A DNA stretch of 64,000 nucleotides, from positions 1,147,501-1,211,500 of the forward strand of contig NZ_CP052135.1 of NCBI RefSeq assembly GCF_012955605.1, written 5' to 3'. Each line of letters opens with the position of its first letter. Position 1 is the first letter of the stretch. This document shows positions 18,203 through 27,163 of this stretch, one piece after another. The DNA comes from Bacillus fonticola (lineage in GTDB: Bacteria > Bacillota > Bacilli > Bacillales > JC228). The notes beneath the pieces were generated by a model. It worked only from the letters and a program-made list of their open reading frames with translations, made no database searches and was not told where the DNA came from. The translations under genes and the position numbers were made by a program.

Positions 18203-18249
18203 CAAACAGGGACAGAAAGCGCAATAATTGCTTTCTGTCTCTGTTTTTT
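18203..18249 (+). terminator. Terminator of the ABC exporter operon
   Basis: AAACAGGGACAGAAAGC pairs with GCTTTCTGTCTCTGTTTTTT across a nine-base loop. Confidence 0.88.
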
Positions 18250-18299
18250 GTGTTCCTTTATGTAAGAGTGATGAAACAAAGAGTGTCACAAAACCGACA

Positions 18300-18317
18300 T
18301 TGTTCAACGTTTCACAA
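18300..18317. promoter_or_regulatory. Rex-like operator upstream of the bd oxidase
   Basis: TTGTTCAACGTTTCACAA matches the Rex palindrome TTGTGAA-N4-TTCACAA at 12 of 14 defined positions. It overlaps a weak -35 region; a -10 box TACAAT follows at 18333-18338. A further TCACAA half-site lies just upstream, near 18285. Rex releases DNA when NADH rises, so the oxidase genes are expected to be induced at low oxygen. Confidence 0.6.
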
Positions 18318-18374
18318 AGTTGATTGCGGGTTTACAATATAAGTAATCAATACTACGAAACGGGGTGTGTAGTT

Positions 18375-19715
18375 GTGGAACTGGATAGCGTCATCTTGAG
18401 TCGAATGCTTACCGCTTTAACGCTTGGTTTCCATATTATTTACGCAACCATTGGCGTCGGACTGCCAATTATGATTTCGATTGCAGAATTTATTGGGATT
18501 AAACGCAACGATCCTTACTATCGTTTACTAGCTCGAAGATGGGCACGTGGTTTTACTATCACGGTCGCTGTTGGTGTCGTAACAGGAACAGCTATTGGTT
18601 TGCAGCTGTCTATGCTTTGGCCTAGCTTTATGCAAGTAGCTGGACAAGTCATTGCCTTACCGTTATTTATGGAGACGTTTGCGTTCTTCTTTGAAGCGAT
18701 CTTTCTCGGTATTTATTTATATACGTGGGATCGTTTTAAAAATCCTTGGTACCATTGGTTGCTAACCATTCCGGTTGTGATAGGGGCTACCGGATCTGCT
18801 TTCTTTATTACAACCGTGAATGCGTTTATGAATGCACCACAAGGGTTTGATCTTGTTAATGGTGTGTTGACCAATATTCGTCCGTTAGAGGCGATGTTTA
18901 ACCCAGCAACTCCAACAAAAGTGTTTCACGTAGTCGCTTCATCTTATTTAACTGCATCATTTATTCTTGCCGCGATTGCAGCGTTTGCGTATTTACGTGG
19001 CAATCGAGGGGCCTATGTGACAAAGGCTTTAAAACTGACGATGGTAACTAGTTTCTTGTTCGCGGGGCTAACGGCGTTTGCAGGGGATTTATCTGCAAAG
19101 TATTTAGCGGAATATCAACCGGTAAAATTGGCAGCGGCGGAGTGGCACTTTGAAACAGAAGAGAATGCTGACTTAGTGCTATTCGGTACGCTTAACGAGG
19201 AAAATGAAGTGGAAAATGCGATTCGCCTTCCTGGTGTTTTGAGTTTCCTTGCAGGAGGATCATTTGACACAGAAGTAATCGGTCTCAATGAGTTTCCGGA
19301 AAATGAGATACCACCATTGTGGGTTCATTACATGTTTGACTTGATGGTGACGATTGGGATGTACACGATGGCTATCTCAGGTTTGTTCATCCTTTTATGG
19401 TGGTGGAAGAAGGGAAACCCGTTCAACAAGCCATTGCTTGCGCTCGTCGTGGCAGGTGGACCGTTAGCAATGCTAGCGATTGAATTCGGATGGGTGTACG
19501 CCGAAGTGGGTCGCCAACCGTGGATATTAAACGGCATTATGACAGTAGCCGAAGGGGCAACGAAATCAGGCGATGTTGGGATCACCTTAGTGATGTTCGC
19601 TGCTTTATATGCAGTGTTAGGTACGGTTTCAACCGTTGTGTTAGTAAGAATGTTTAAGAAAAAGCCACCAGAAGTAGAGCTAGAGCAGCGGTTCGGTATA
19701 GAGCGATCCGCTTAA
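18375..19715 (+). CDS. ythA: Cytochrome bd-type quinol oxidase subunit I (YthA type)
   Basis: From the GTG at 18375 the product has 446 aa and nine or so membrane helices. This length fits B. subtilis YthA (about 443) better than CydA (about 468). Conserved features are the first heme-ligand His in ALTLGFHIIYA, the paired glutamates in METFAFFFEAIFLGIYLY, the second His in KVFHVVASSYL and the GRQPW motif (VGRQPWILNG). It oxidises menaquinol and reduces oxygen at the membrane. The Q loop is short. A Rex-like site precedes it and subunit II follows. Confidence 0.87.
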   Translation: MELDSVILSRMLTALTLGFHIIYATIGVGLPIMISIAEFIGIKRNDPYYRLLARRWARGFTITVAVGVVTGTAIGLQLSMLWPSFMQVAGQVIALPLFMETFAFFFEAIFLGIYLYTWDRFKNPWYHWLLTIPVVIGATGSAFFITTVNAFMNAPQGFDLVNGVLTNIRPLEAMFNPATPTKVFHVVASSYLTASFILAAIAAFAYLRGNRGAYVTKALKLTMVTSFLFAGLTAFAGDLSAKYLAEYQPVKLAAAEWHFETEENADLVLFGTLNEENEVENAIRLPGVLSFLAGGSFDTEVIGLNEFPENEIPPLWVHYMFDLMVTIGMYTMAISGLFILLWWWKKGNPFNKPLLALVVAGGPLAMLAIEFGWVYAEVGRQPWILNGIMTVAEGATKSGDVGITLVMFAALYAVLGTVSTVVLVRMFKKKPPEVELEQRFGIERSA

Positions 19716-19833
19716 CGTCACGTATCGATAAGTTGTTGCGCGAAAAACGGGTGTAGGCGCGCGAAAGTGAGGGTTCCTCGCGCGCATATTGGGAATACCT
19801 TGCAGATTCAATGCGCAGAGAGGGGAGAGGAAC

Positions 19834-20847
19834 ATGAGCTTAGAGTTGATCGGGATAACCGTGTTGTGGCTGTTCCTGTATGGTTATGTTATTATCGCAT
19901 CCATCGATTTTGGTGCAGGCTTCTTCGCTTTTTACGGAAAGTGGAAGAAGCAAGATCATATCATGAACGATTTAATTAGCCGTTATTTGTCACCGGTGTG
20001 GGAAGTAACGAACGTCTTTTTCGTTTTCTTCTTCGTTGGGCTTGTAGGGTTTTTCCCAGATACTGCCTATTACTATGGAACTGCCTTACTTTTACCAGGA
20101 AGTATCGCTATCATTTTGTTGTGTATTAGAGGTTCGTTTTATGCTTTCGGGAATTACGGATCGAAAAACTCGACGTCGTATTTGTTTTTGTATGGGGCGA
20201 CAGGGGTGCTTATTCCAGCTTCATTATCAACGGCGCTTACTATTTCTGAAGGCGGCTTTATCGAACAGCGTGGGGACGAGATTGTGTTTTTAACGAGCGA
20301 ACTGTTTACAAGTCCTTACTCGTGGAGCGTTGTCATTTTATCGATTGTGTCGGTGCTATTCATTTCGGCTTCGTTTTTAACCTTTTACGCTGACCGTGCC
20401 GAGGATGTGCCGGCGCGCTCGTTGTTACGGAGTTTTGCTCTTTTTTGGGCGCCACCGACCTTATTAGCTAGTTTGTTCGTATTTTACGGTTTAAGTGATC
20501 AAAACGAGCGCCATTTTATGAAAGCTGTCGACTTATGGTGGATGTTTGCGTTCTCACTTTTATTCTTTTTAATCGCGACATACCTTATTTACAAACAAAG
20601 AAATTTTGGCTGGGCATTTGGTTGTGTTATGCTACAATTCTTTTTCGCATTTTTTGGCTACGGGGCGTCACATTTGCCTTACTTACTCGATCCATACATT
20701 ACCATTGCATCTGGTGTGACAAACGAAGCAATGGGTAGGGCGCTGATCATTGCGTTTATCGCCGGGCTGCTTCTGCTGATCCCTTCGCTACTTTTACTCT
20801 TAAAGCTGTTTCTATTCGATGCTGAGTATGTGAAAGGGAAGAAATAA
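19834..20847 (+). CDS. ythB: Cytochrome bd-type quinol oxidase subunit II (YthB type)
   Basis: Subunit II of 337 aa with about eight membrane helices. The ATG at 19834 follows GGGGAGAGG, and the start motif LIGITVLWLFLYGYVIIASIDFGAGFF is that of the CydB/YthB family. The length is close to YthB. It supports assembly and stability of subunit I. The 118-base gap from subunit I has no terminator, so the two are probably one operon. No cydC/cydD assembly ABC genes follow, which also fits the YthAB rather than the CydABCD arrangement. Confidence 0.85.
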   Translation: MSLELIGITVLWLFLYGYVIIASIDFGAGFFAFYGKWKKQDHIMNDLISRYLSPVWEVTNVFFVFFFVGLVGFFPDTAYYYGTALLLPGSIAIILLCIRGSFYAFGNYGSKNSTSYLFLYGATGVLIPASLSTALTISEGGFIEQRGDEIVFLTSELFTSPYSWSVVILSIVSVLFISASFLTFYADRAEDVPARSLLRSFALFWAPPTLLASLFVFYGLSDQNERHFMKAVDLWWMFAFSLLFFLIATYLIYKQRNFGWAFGCVMLQFFFAFFGYGASHLPYLLDPYITIASGVTNEAMGRALIIAFIAGLLLLIPSLLLLLKLFLFDAEYVKGKK

Positions 20848-20930
20848 TCGTCGCTATATTCCGGTATTTGCTTCTATATGCTACAGTAGAAACAGAATGA
20901 AGGGAACGACTTGTACAGGGGGAACCTACG

Positions 20931-21593
20931 TTGAAAAAAGAGTTTGTTGTGATTGGATTAGGTCGTTTTGGTGGAAGTATATGTAAAGCGCTCGTAGAAC
21001 AAGGTATGGAAGTGATGGCGATTGATAAAGACGAGGACAAAATTAACGAATACTCTTCGTATGCGTCACACGCTGTCGTGGCTGATTCTACAGATGAGTC
21101 TGTTTTGAAAAGCTTAGGTATTCGTAACTTTGATCACGTCATTGTTGCGATCGGCGATGATATCCAATCGAGTATTTTGACAACGTTACTGCTAAAAGAG
21201 CTTGGCGTTCGCAACGTCACTGTGAAAGCGCAAAATGATTACCATGAGAAAATTGTTCGGCGAATTGGTGCTGATCGAGTGATTCACCCAGAGCGCGATA
21301 TGGGGAGAAGAATCGCGCACAGTATCGTGTCGAATAACGTATTAGATTATTTAGAGCTGTCTGACGAGCATAGCATTGTAGAAGTTGTTGCAACGCCACA
21401 ACTCGCGGGGAACACGATTATTGACTTAGATATTCGTGCAAAATATGGCATTAACATTGTCGCGATGAAGCGAGGGAAGGAAATCATCGTTTCTCCACAA
21501 GCAGAGGACATGATCCGAGAAGGGGATATTCTTATCGTTATTGGAGCCGATACAGACATTTCTCGCTTTGAAAAGAAAGTTTTAGGCATATAA
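20931..21593 (+). CDS. ktrC: K+ uptake regulatory subunit KtrC
   Basis: A 220-aa RCK protein. An N-terminal Rossmann fold with GLGRFGGSICKAL binds ATP/ADP (and NAD(H)). The C-terminal RCK_C domain (about residues 135-220) is the part that binds c-di-AMP in KtrA/KtrC of Firmicutes. As a ring it gates the KtrB/KtrD potassium/sodium channel. The TTG start at 20931 follows ACAGGGGG. As in B. subtilis (ykqB) it neighbours rnjA, which is convergent; no ktrD is in the window. Confidence 0.92.
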   Translation: MKKEFVVIGLGRFGGSICKALVEQGMEVMAIDKDEDKINEYSSYASHAVVADSTDESVLKSLGIRNFDHVIVAIGDDIQSSILTTLLLKELGVRNVTVKAQNDYHEKIVRRIGADRVIHPERDMGRRIAHSIVSNNVLDYLELSDEHSIVEVVATPQLAGNTIIDLDIRAKYGINIVAMKRGKEIIVSPQAEDMIREGDILIVIGADTDISRFEKKVLGI

Positions 21594-21632
21594 AAGAAGC
21601 CCTCGCAACTGGACCAGCTGCGGGGGCTTTTA
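21594..21632. terminator. Bidirectional terminator between ktrC and rnjA
   Basis: AAGCCCTCGCA pairs with TGCGGGGGCTTTTA; both genes end at this hairpin. Confidence 0.85.
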
Positions 21633-21636
21633 TTCA

Positions 21637-23304
21637 TCACACTTCCATAATGATTGGCAAAATCATCGGACGACGTTTTGTTTTCTCGTATAGGAAAGGT
21701 GAGAGTGTTTCGGTAATTTCATTTTTAATTTCAGACCACTGGCTCGTGCGACGTTCCATCACTTTATTTAAGTGACCGGCCAGTAGCTGCTGTGCTTCGG
21801 CAATTAAGTCACCAGACTCGCGCATGTACACAAATCCGCGCGAAATAATGTCAGGACCCGCGGCCATTTTGAAGTCTTTCATATTAATGCTGACAACGAC
21901 TACAACTAGCCCTTCTTCAGAAAGAATGCGGCGGTCGCGTAGCACGATATTCCCGATGTCTCCGATGCCGCTTCCGTCAATATAAACAGAACCAGATGGA
22001 ATTTTCCCGGCGATTTGCGCATCTTCCTTCGAGAGGGCGAGCACTTCACCGTTGTCCATGACAAAGCTGTTTTCTTCAGGAATGTCACAATCCGCAGCTA
22101 GCTTTTGGTGTGTGCGTTGCATGCGGAACTCACCATGGATCGGCATAAAGAATTTTGGCTTCATTAAGCGAAGCATGAGTTTTTGCTCTTGTTGTCCACC
22201 GTGACCAGACGTGTGGATGTCGCTAAGTGAACCGTGAATCACGTCTGCACCAGCGCGGAACAACTGATTGATGGTTCTGTTAACACTAATCGTATTTCCT
22301 GGAATGGGTGATGAAGAAAAGACGACTGTGTCACCAGGTATAATTGAAATTTGACGATGTGTTCCATTCGCGATGCGAGACAGTGCCGCCATTCTTTCCC
22401 CTTGAGACCCTGTACAAAGAATCGTTATTTCGTTTGCCGGTAAGCGATTAATTTGGTGGGACTCAATAAAGGTATCTTTTGGTGCTGTTATATAGCCTAG
22501 TTCTTGCCCAATGGTAATGGCACTTTCCATACTTCGACCAAACACTGCTACTTTACGACCTTTTGCCACAGCAGCTTCAATCACTTGTTGTAAGCGATGA
22601 ATATTTGATGCGAACGTAGCGAAAATAACTCGACCCTTCACTTTACGGAAGATGTCGTGAATGCTTTCACCAACGCGGCGCTCTGACATCGTAAAATCAG
22701 GTATCTCACTGTTCGTACTGTCTGAAAGTAAGCAGAGAACGCCTTCTTTTCCGATCTCAGCCATTTTTGTTAAGTTAGCCGGTTCACCAACTGGCGTGAA
22801 GTCAAACTTAAAGTCTCCCGTATGCACAATGTTTCCAGGGGGTGTTTTGACGACAATCCCATATGAGTCTGGGATGCTGTGCGTTGTTCGGAAAAATGTG
22901 ACAGATGTTTTACGGAATTTAATGACATCGTCTTCTTGAATTTCATGAAGCTCTGTCGAACGGAGCAAACCATGCTCTTCCAGCTTGTTGCGAATGAGTC
23001 CAAGCGCTAATTTGCCACCGTAGATGGGAATGTTGACTTCGCGTAGTAAGTACGGGATGCCCCCGATATGATCTTCGTGTCCGTGTGTAACAAATAAGCC
23101 TTTAATTTTGTCAACGTTTTTGGCAATGTATGTGTAGTCAGGGATGACATAATCAATGCCAAGCAACTCATCTTCAGGAAATTTAATCCCCGCATCAATT
23201 AAAATAATCTCATCTTGAAATTGGATACCATACGTATTTTTACCGATTTCTCCAAGACCACCAAGGGCAAATACGGCGGTTTGGTCGTTTCGAACGAATT
23301 TCAT
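21637..23304 (-). CDS. rnjA: Ribonuclease J1
   Basis: The 555-aa product from the ATG at 23304 ([16 protein letters not shown]) matches RNase J1 in length and almost along its whole sequence. It is a metallo-beta-lactamase/beta-CASP nuclease with 5'-3' exo- and endonuclease activity in mRNA decay and rRNA maturation. Metal motifs are [17 protein letters not shown] and [11 protein letters not shown]. In-frame codons upstream overlap rpoY and are not part of the gene. It is translated four bases after rpoY. Confidence 0.96.
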   Translation of the reverse strand: MKFVRNDQTAVFALGGLGEIGKNTYGIQFQDEIILIDAGIKFPEDELLGIDYVIPDYTYIAKNVDKIKGLFVTHGHEDHIGGIPYLLREVNIPIYGGKLALGLIRNKLEEHGLLRSTELHEIQEDDVIKFRKTSVTFFRTTHSIPDSYGIVVKTPPGNIVHTGDFKFDFTPVGEPANLTKMAEIGKEGVLCLLSDSTNSEIPDFTMSERRVGESIHDIFRKVKGRVIFATFASNIHRLQQVIEAAVAKGRKVAVFGRSMESAITIGQELGYITAPKDTFIESHQINRLPANEITILCTGSQGERMAALSRIANGTHRQISIIPGDTVVFSSSPIPGNTISVNRTINQLFRAGADVIHGSLSDIHTSGHGGQQEQKLMLRLMKPKFFMPIHGEFRMQRTHQKLAADCDIPEENSFVMDNGEVLALSKEDAQIAGKIPSGSVYIDGSGIGDIGNIVLRDRRILSEEGLVVVVVSINMKDFKMAAGPDIISRGFVYMRESGDLIAEAQQLLAGHLNKVMERRTSQWSEIKNEITETLSPFLYEKTKRRPMILPIIMEV

Positions 23305-23308
23305 CTGT

Positions 23309-23521
23309 TTACACATTCTCCATAATTTTAAAATGTTCACTTTGAGATTCGTATTCGTAATATGCCCCGTCAACCTTTTGTACGAATTCGATGTTGTATG
23401 GCTTGTCTTTCAAACGAAGTCTTGCTTCGCGCTCAGACTCCGCCTCCATATATAAAGATTTAGTCCGTTCGCGAACAGGAACCTCTTGCTTCGGTTCCTG
23501 ATAATACACTTTGTATACCAT
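23309..23521 (-). CDS. rpoY: RNA polymerase epsilon subunit RpoY
   Basis: The 70-aa protein ([28 protein letters not shown]...) is the small auxiliary subunit formerly called YkzG or omega-1. It binds near the RNA polymerase jaw. The gene immediately precedes rnjA on the same strand, the classic Firmicute pairing that joins transcription and RNA decay. The start follows AAAAGGAGAGAAGAAAT on the minus strand. Confidence 0.94.
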   Translation of the reverse strand: MVYKVYYQEPKQEVPVRERTKSLYMEAESEREARLRLKDKPYNIEFVQKVDGAYYEYESQSEHFKIMENV

Positions 23522-24169
23522 ATTTCTTCTCTCCTTTTATATAGTTAAACTTACACCCGTACAGATACCTTTTTTGTGCTCACAAAAGTGTGACCGGGCG
23601 TTGTTAGCACGGCATTCGGCATTCAAACAACGTAATAAGCGAGCTCAGTAAAAAAGCGATGAGACGTACGTTCATTTTAGTATGTTGCCAAGAAAGCAGC
23701 TAATCATAGCTTCCCGTTTGAGTTGCTATCGAAGCGCGTGTCCCCTTGACCATACATACCCACTCACACCGTGTGAGTGAACAACGAGGTACTCAACGTT
23801 CTGAGCGCCTCATGACTAATCGCTAAACACATATTGTGTCTATGAATGTGTCCAGCGTAACTTCGCACGTTCAAAAAAGTAACTGTGTTCACTTTACACT
23901 ATTTTTCCTCCTCTATGCAAGTGAGTGCAGGTGCTAGAAATGGAGATAGGCTGTTAGGCTATGCATTTTTTTTTCATCATGTCTTTCCACTGATTTTTTA
24001 GTTTTTTACGGAGCTTTTTAATCATGTACTAGTACACTCCTTTTGCACGCGAATTTCTTTTTGAAAGTAGTTTCCCTCACAGTGGGGCAAATTTCTCATG
24101 GGGATTGATGGAAAGAAGATTTGACAGTTACAGCTTGCAGCAGGACAATGAATCAGAGGAGGTGACACA
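23522..24169. promoter_or_regulatory. Long divergent intergenic region between rpoY and ykrA
   Basis: The 648 bases hold no large gene. Visible elements are a perfect 9+1+9 palindrome CACTCACACCGTGTGAGTG (23761-23779), a possible tiny basic peptide gene on the minus strand (23954-24025) and the ykrA ribosome binding site GAGGAGGTGAC. The rpoY-rnjA leader probably lies in the part nearest 23522. Confidence 0.5.
23954..24025 (-). CDS. Possible 23-aa basic peptide
   Basis: An ATG at 24025 opens a 23-codon frame, MIKKLRKKLKNQWKDMMKKK then CIA, preceded by AAAAGGAG at a spacing of 11 bases. The peptide is strongly cationic and could form an amphipathic helix. No homologue is recognised. The ribosome binding site and composition are the only support. 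Confidence 0.33.
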   Translation of the reverse strand: MIKKLRKKLKNQWKDMMKKKCIA

Positions 24170-24946
24170 ATGCATAACAAAATCGTGTTTTTTGATATAG
24201 ACGGTACTTTGCTTGACCATGATAAACAGCTACCAGTATCTACAAAGGAAGCAATTGCTACACTACAACAAAATGGGGTGTATACAGCCATTGCGACTGG
24301 TCGAGCTCCCTTTATGTTTTCTGGACTACGCGAGGAATTGGGGATTGACTCTTTTGTTAGTTTTAATGGGCAGTATGTTGTCTTTGAAGGCGAGCCAATT
24401 GTCTGGAATGCGCTGCCACCCAATACGTTGAAGACACTTACGGAGCATGCAAAGGAACTAGGGCATCCACTTGTGTACTTGAGCGATCACACGATGCGAG
24501 CGTCTGTAGCAGAACACAAGAAAATTACGAGTGCGATGGGTTCTCTTCAATTTGAACATCCTGAAATGGGACCTACTTATTATGAGGAAGACCCTATTTA
24601 CCAAGCGCTTCTCTTTTGTGATGAAAAAGAAGAGGAAGTGTACTGGAACGAATATCCTGAGCTGCACTTTATTCGATGGCATGAACATTCCATGGATGTC
24701 CTGCCAAAAGGAGGATCCAAAGCGCGTGGTATTCAAGAGATGATCAAAAAATTAGGCTTTCGCATGGAAGATGTGTATGCGTTTGGGGACGGACTCAACG
24801 ATTTAGAAATGTTAGAAGCAGTCGGGCACGGTGTAGCGATGGGGAATGCGCATGAGAAGGCGAAAAGGTGTGCGGATTATGTAACCGATGACGTCGATAA
24901 GGATGGAATTGTGAAAGGATTGCGCGAGTTGGGGTTGTTAAAATAG
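24170..24946 (+). CDS. ykrA: HAD-superfamily Cof-type phosphatase YkrA
   Basis: A HAD hydrolase of 258 aa. Motif I is FFDIDGTLLDHD with the nucleophilic Asp, motif II is IATGR, motif III includes Lys in LPKGGSKARGI, and motif IV is FGDGLNDLEML. The C2B cap sits between motifs II and III, as in the Cof/YkrA group acting on small phosphorylated metabolites. In B. subtilis ykrA is beside ykrB (def), as here, where the genes are convergent across array 4. The ATG follows GAGGAGGTGAC. Confidence 0.9.
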   Translation: MHNKIVFFDIDGTLLDHDKQLPVSTKEAIATLQQNGVYTAIATGRAPFMFSGLREELGIDSFVSFNGQYVVFEGEPIVWNALPPNTLKTLTEHAKELGHPLVYLSDHTMRASVAEHKKITSAMGSLQFEHPEMGPTYYEEDPIYQALLFCDEKEEEVYWNEYPELHFIRWHEHSMDVLPKGGSKARGIQEMIKKLGFRMEDVYAFGDGLNDLEMLEAVGHGVAMGNAHEKAKRCADYVTDDVDKDGIVKGLRELGLLK

Positions 24947-25097
24947 ACAGTGGATGGCTTTAGTTTGAATAGATCAGATAATGTGGCTTCTACTAAATTC
25001 CCCGAGAGTCTAGGGATGAAGGTTGGAATGCGAAAGAAGTCATTTTTGGATTAGGAAAGTGGACGGATTACTAAGTGTAATACATAAACAAAGGGAT
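24947..25097 (+). other. Spacer between ykrA and array 4
   Basis: No terminator or gene is seen here, so ykrA transcripts probably enter array 4. Confidence 0.4.
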
Positions 25098-26026
25098 ATA
25101 TCCGCGGTCAGGGGAATATATCCGCGATCAGAGGAATATATCCGCGGTCAGGAGCAGATATCCGCGGTCAGGAGCAGATATCCGCGATCAGAGGCAGATA
25201 TCCGCGATCAGGGGAATATATCCGCGATCAGGGGAATATATCCGCGATCAGAGGCAGATATCCGCGATCAGGGGAATATATCCGCGATCAGGAGAATATA
25301 TCCGCGGTCAGGGGAATATATCCGCGATCAGGGGAATATATCCGCGATCAGAGGCAGATATCCGCGGTCGGGAGCAGATATCCGCGGTCAGGAGCTGATA
25401 TCCGCGATCAGAGGCAGATATCCGCGGTCAGGGGAATATATCCGCGATCAGGGGAATATATCCGCGATCAGGAGCAGATATCCGCGATCAGAGGCAGATA
25501 TCCGCGATCAGAGGCAGATATCCGCGATCAGGAGCAGATATCCGCGGTCGGGGGAATATATCCGCGATCAGGAGCAGATATCCCCGATCAGGGGAATATA
25601 TCCGCGATCAGGGGAATATATCCGCGGTCAGGGGAATATATCCGCGATCAGGGGAATATATCCGCGGTCAGGGGAATATATCCGCGATCAGGAGCAGATA
25701 TCCGCGGTCGGGGGAATATATCCGCGATCAGGAGCAGATATCCGCGGTCAGGGGAATATATCCGCGGTCGGGGGAATATATCCGCGATCAGGAGCAGATA
25801 TCCGCGATCAGGAGAATATATCCGCGATCAGGGGAATATATCCGCGATCAGGAGCAGATATCCGCGATCAGAGGCAGATATCCGCGGTCGGGGGAATATA
25901 TCCGCGATCAGGAGAATATATCCGCGATCAGGGGAATATATCCGCGATCAGGAGCAGATATCCGCGGTCGGGGGAATATATCCGCGATCAGGAGCAGATA
26001 TCCGCGATCAGGGGAATATATCCGCG
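25098..26026 (+). repeat. 20-bp tandem repeat array 4 (47 units)
   Basis: Forty-seven units start every 20 bases from 25098 to 26018 with no indel; the last is cut after TCCGCG. The consensus ATATCCGCGATCAGGGGAAT is the same as array 1. Alternatives are GGTC, GATC or GGTCG, GGGG/GAGG/GGAG, and AAT/CAG. A multi-unit block with the same order of variants recurs at about 25531, 25691 and 25951, showing duplication of several units at a time. One unit has CCCCG for CCGCG (near 25571). It lies between convergent ykrA and def, upstream of their shared terminator. Confidence 0.97.
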
Positions 26027-26033
26027 AGAACAC

Positions 26034-26074
26034 AAAAAAGCTCGGCTTATTTTACAAAAAGCCCGAGCTTTTTT
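26034..26074. terminator. Bidirectional terminator after array 4
   Basis: AAAAAAGCTCGGC pairs with GCCCGAGCTTTTTT, giving A and T runs on both sides; it serves ykrA/array 4 and def. Confidence 0.9.
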
Positions 26075-26090
26075 GCTAGTATCTGTATCC

Positions 26091-26651
26091 TTACTCCTCG
26101 TCACCGATCGGTTTACTGTTCGGAATCGGAGCAAAAGGATCTTTTTCGTCAATATGATCGTAGAACATCACACCGTTTAAATGGTCATATTCGTGTTGAA
26201 ACACAATCGAGACAAGTCCGCGGAGGCGAAGCTTTACTTCATTGCCATTATGGTCGATGCCTGTAATGGTTATTTTGTCGTAGCGTGGGACATATCCAGG
26301 AATGTTCTCATCAACAGAAAGGCAACCTTCCCCGGAAGTTAAGTATGCTTTCTTGACGGAATGGGAGACAATTTTCGGGTTTGCTAAACCGTACCGGTAT
26401 TCGTTGCCATCATCATCCTCAATAAGTACTGCAAACATGCGCTTACTTATGTTTAATTGAGGAGCAGCCAATCCAACACCAGCTCGCAGATCATATTGTT
26501 CTGCAAGATGGGGATCTTGACTATTCTCGAGAAACTCAAGCATGTCCAAAAGAAGTTCCCGATCTTCTTTTGTTAGTGGAACAGGTACCTCTTTTGCACG
26601 TTTACGGAGTGCAGGATGTCCGTCACGAATGATGTCTTTCATTGTAATCAT
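26091..26651 (-). CDS. def: Peptide deformylase
   Basis: A 186-aa type II deformylase that removes the formyl group from nascent proteins. The three signature motifs are present: [14 protein letters not shown] and QHEYDHLNG, where Cys and the two His bind the metal and Glu is catalytic. Length and location match B. subtilis DefB (YkrB). The insertion-rich N-terminal half is typical of Gram-positive enzymes. Transcribed on the minus strand and convergent with ykrA. Confidence 0.94.
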   Translation of the reverse strand: MITMKDIIRDGHPALRKRAKEVPVPLTKEDRELLLDMLEFLENSQDPHLAEQYDLRAGVGLAAPQLNISKRMFAVLIEDDDGNEYRYGLANPKIVSHSVKKAYLTSGEGCLSVDENIPGYVPRYDKITITGIDHNGNEVKLRLRGLVSIVFQHEYDHLNGVMFYDHIDEKDPFAPIPNSKPIGDEE

Positions 26652-26750
26652 GTGTGTTTCACCTCATGAACTTAATTTAGCTCTTGTAAGTGTACGTGAC
26701 AAAGCCTAGAAACTCAAGAACAACAAGCCCACACTTCAACTCCCTTGTGC

Positions 26751-26787
26751 AAAAAAAAAGACTCGTAGAAGTTTCCAACTACGAGCC
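26751..26787 (-). terminator. Terminator of the YjcZ-like gene
   Basis: On the minus strand, GCTCGTAG pairs with CTACGAGT and is followed by a run of nine T. Confidence 0.85.
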
Positions 26788-26813
26788 TTGCATTTTTTGA
26801 AATTTATGGGAGT

Positions 26814-26948
26814 TTATCCCCAGCAAACTGCACCGATGATAATGAGCAAAATAAACAGTACGACTACAAGCGCAAAGGTGCCACCAGCGCCATAACCAGC
26901 GCCTCCGTAGCCATATCCTCCATAGCCGTATCCACCGTATCCACACAT
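26814..26948 (-). CDS. YjcZ-family small glycine/tyrosine-rich membrane protein
   Basis: A 44-aa protein begins [16 protein letters not shown] and ends in one hydrophobic helix, [21 protein letters not shown]. This is the organisation of the YjcZ family, which is linked to sporulation in Bacillus. The start has an excellent site (AAGGAGGAG). A strong terminator follows, so it is a single-gene unit. It is divergent from ykyA. Confidence 0.85.
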   Translation of the reverse strand: MCGYGGYGYGGYGYGGAGYGAGGTFALVVVLFILLIIIGAVCWG

Positions 26949-27163
26949 AATATACTCCTCCTTCGAAATACTTGCCGCCTCCTTGCCGGGCGACTACTTT
27001 CATCGTATGTAAGAAGAAAGATTTTTGTATAGGTGAGGGCCTAGTCATATACGAAGATCTCCCGAATATACTAGCTACAAATTACAAAAGGGTTGGACAA
27101 GCCTATTGTCAAACGTAGCAGCCATCGATATAGTAAAACATGTCAGGTTATGGAGGTCAGTGT

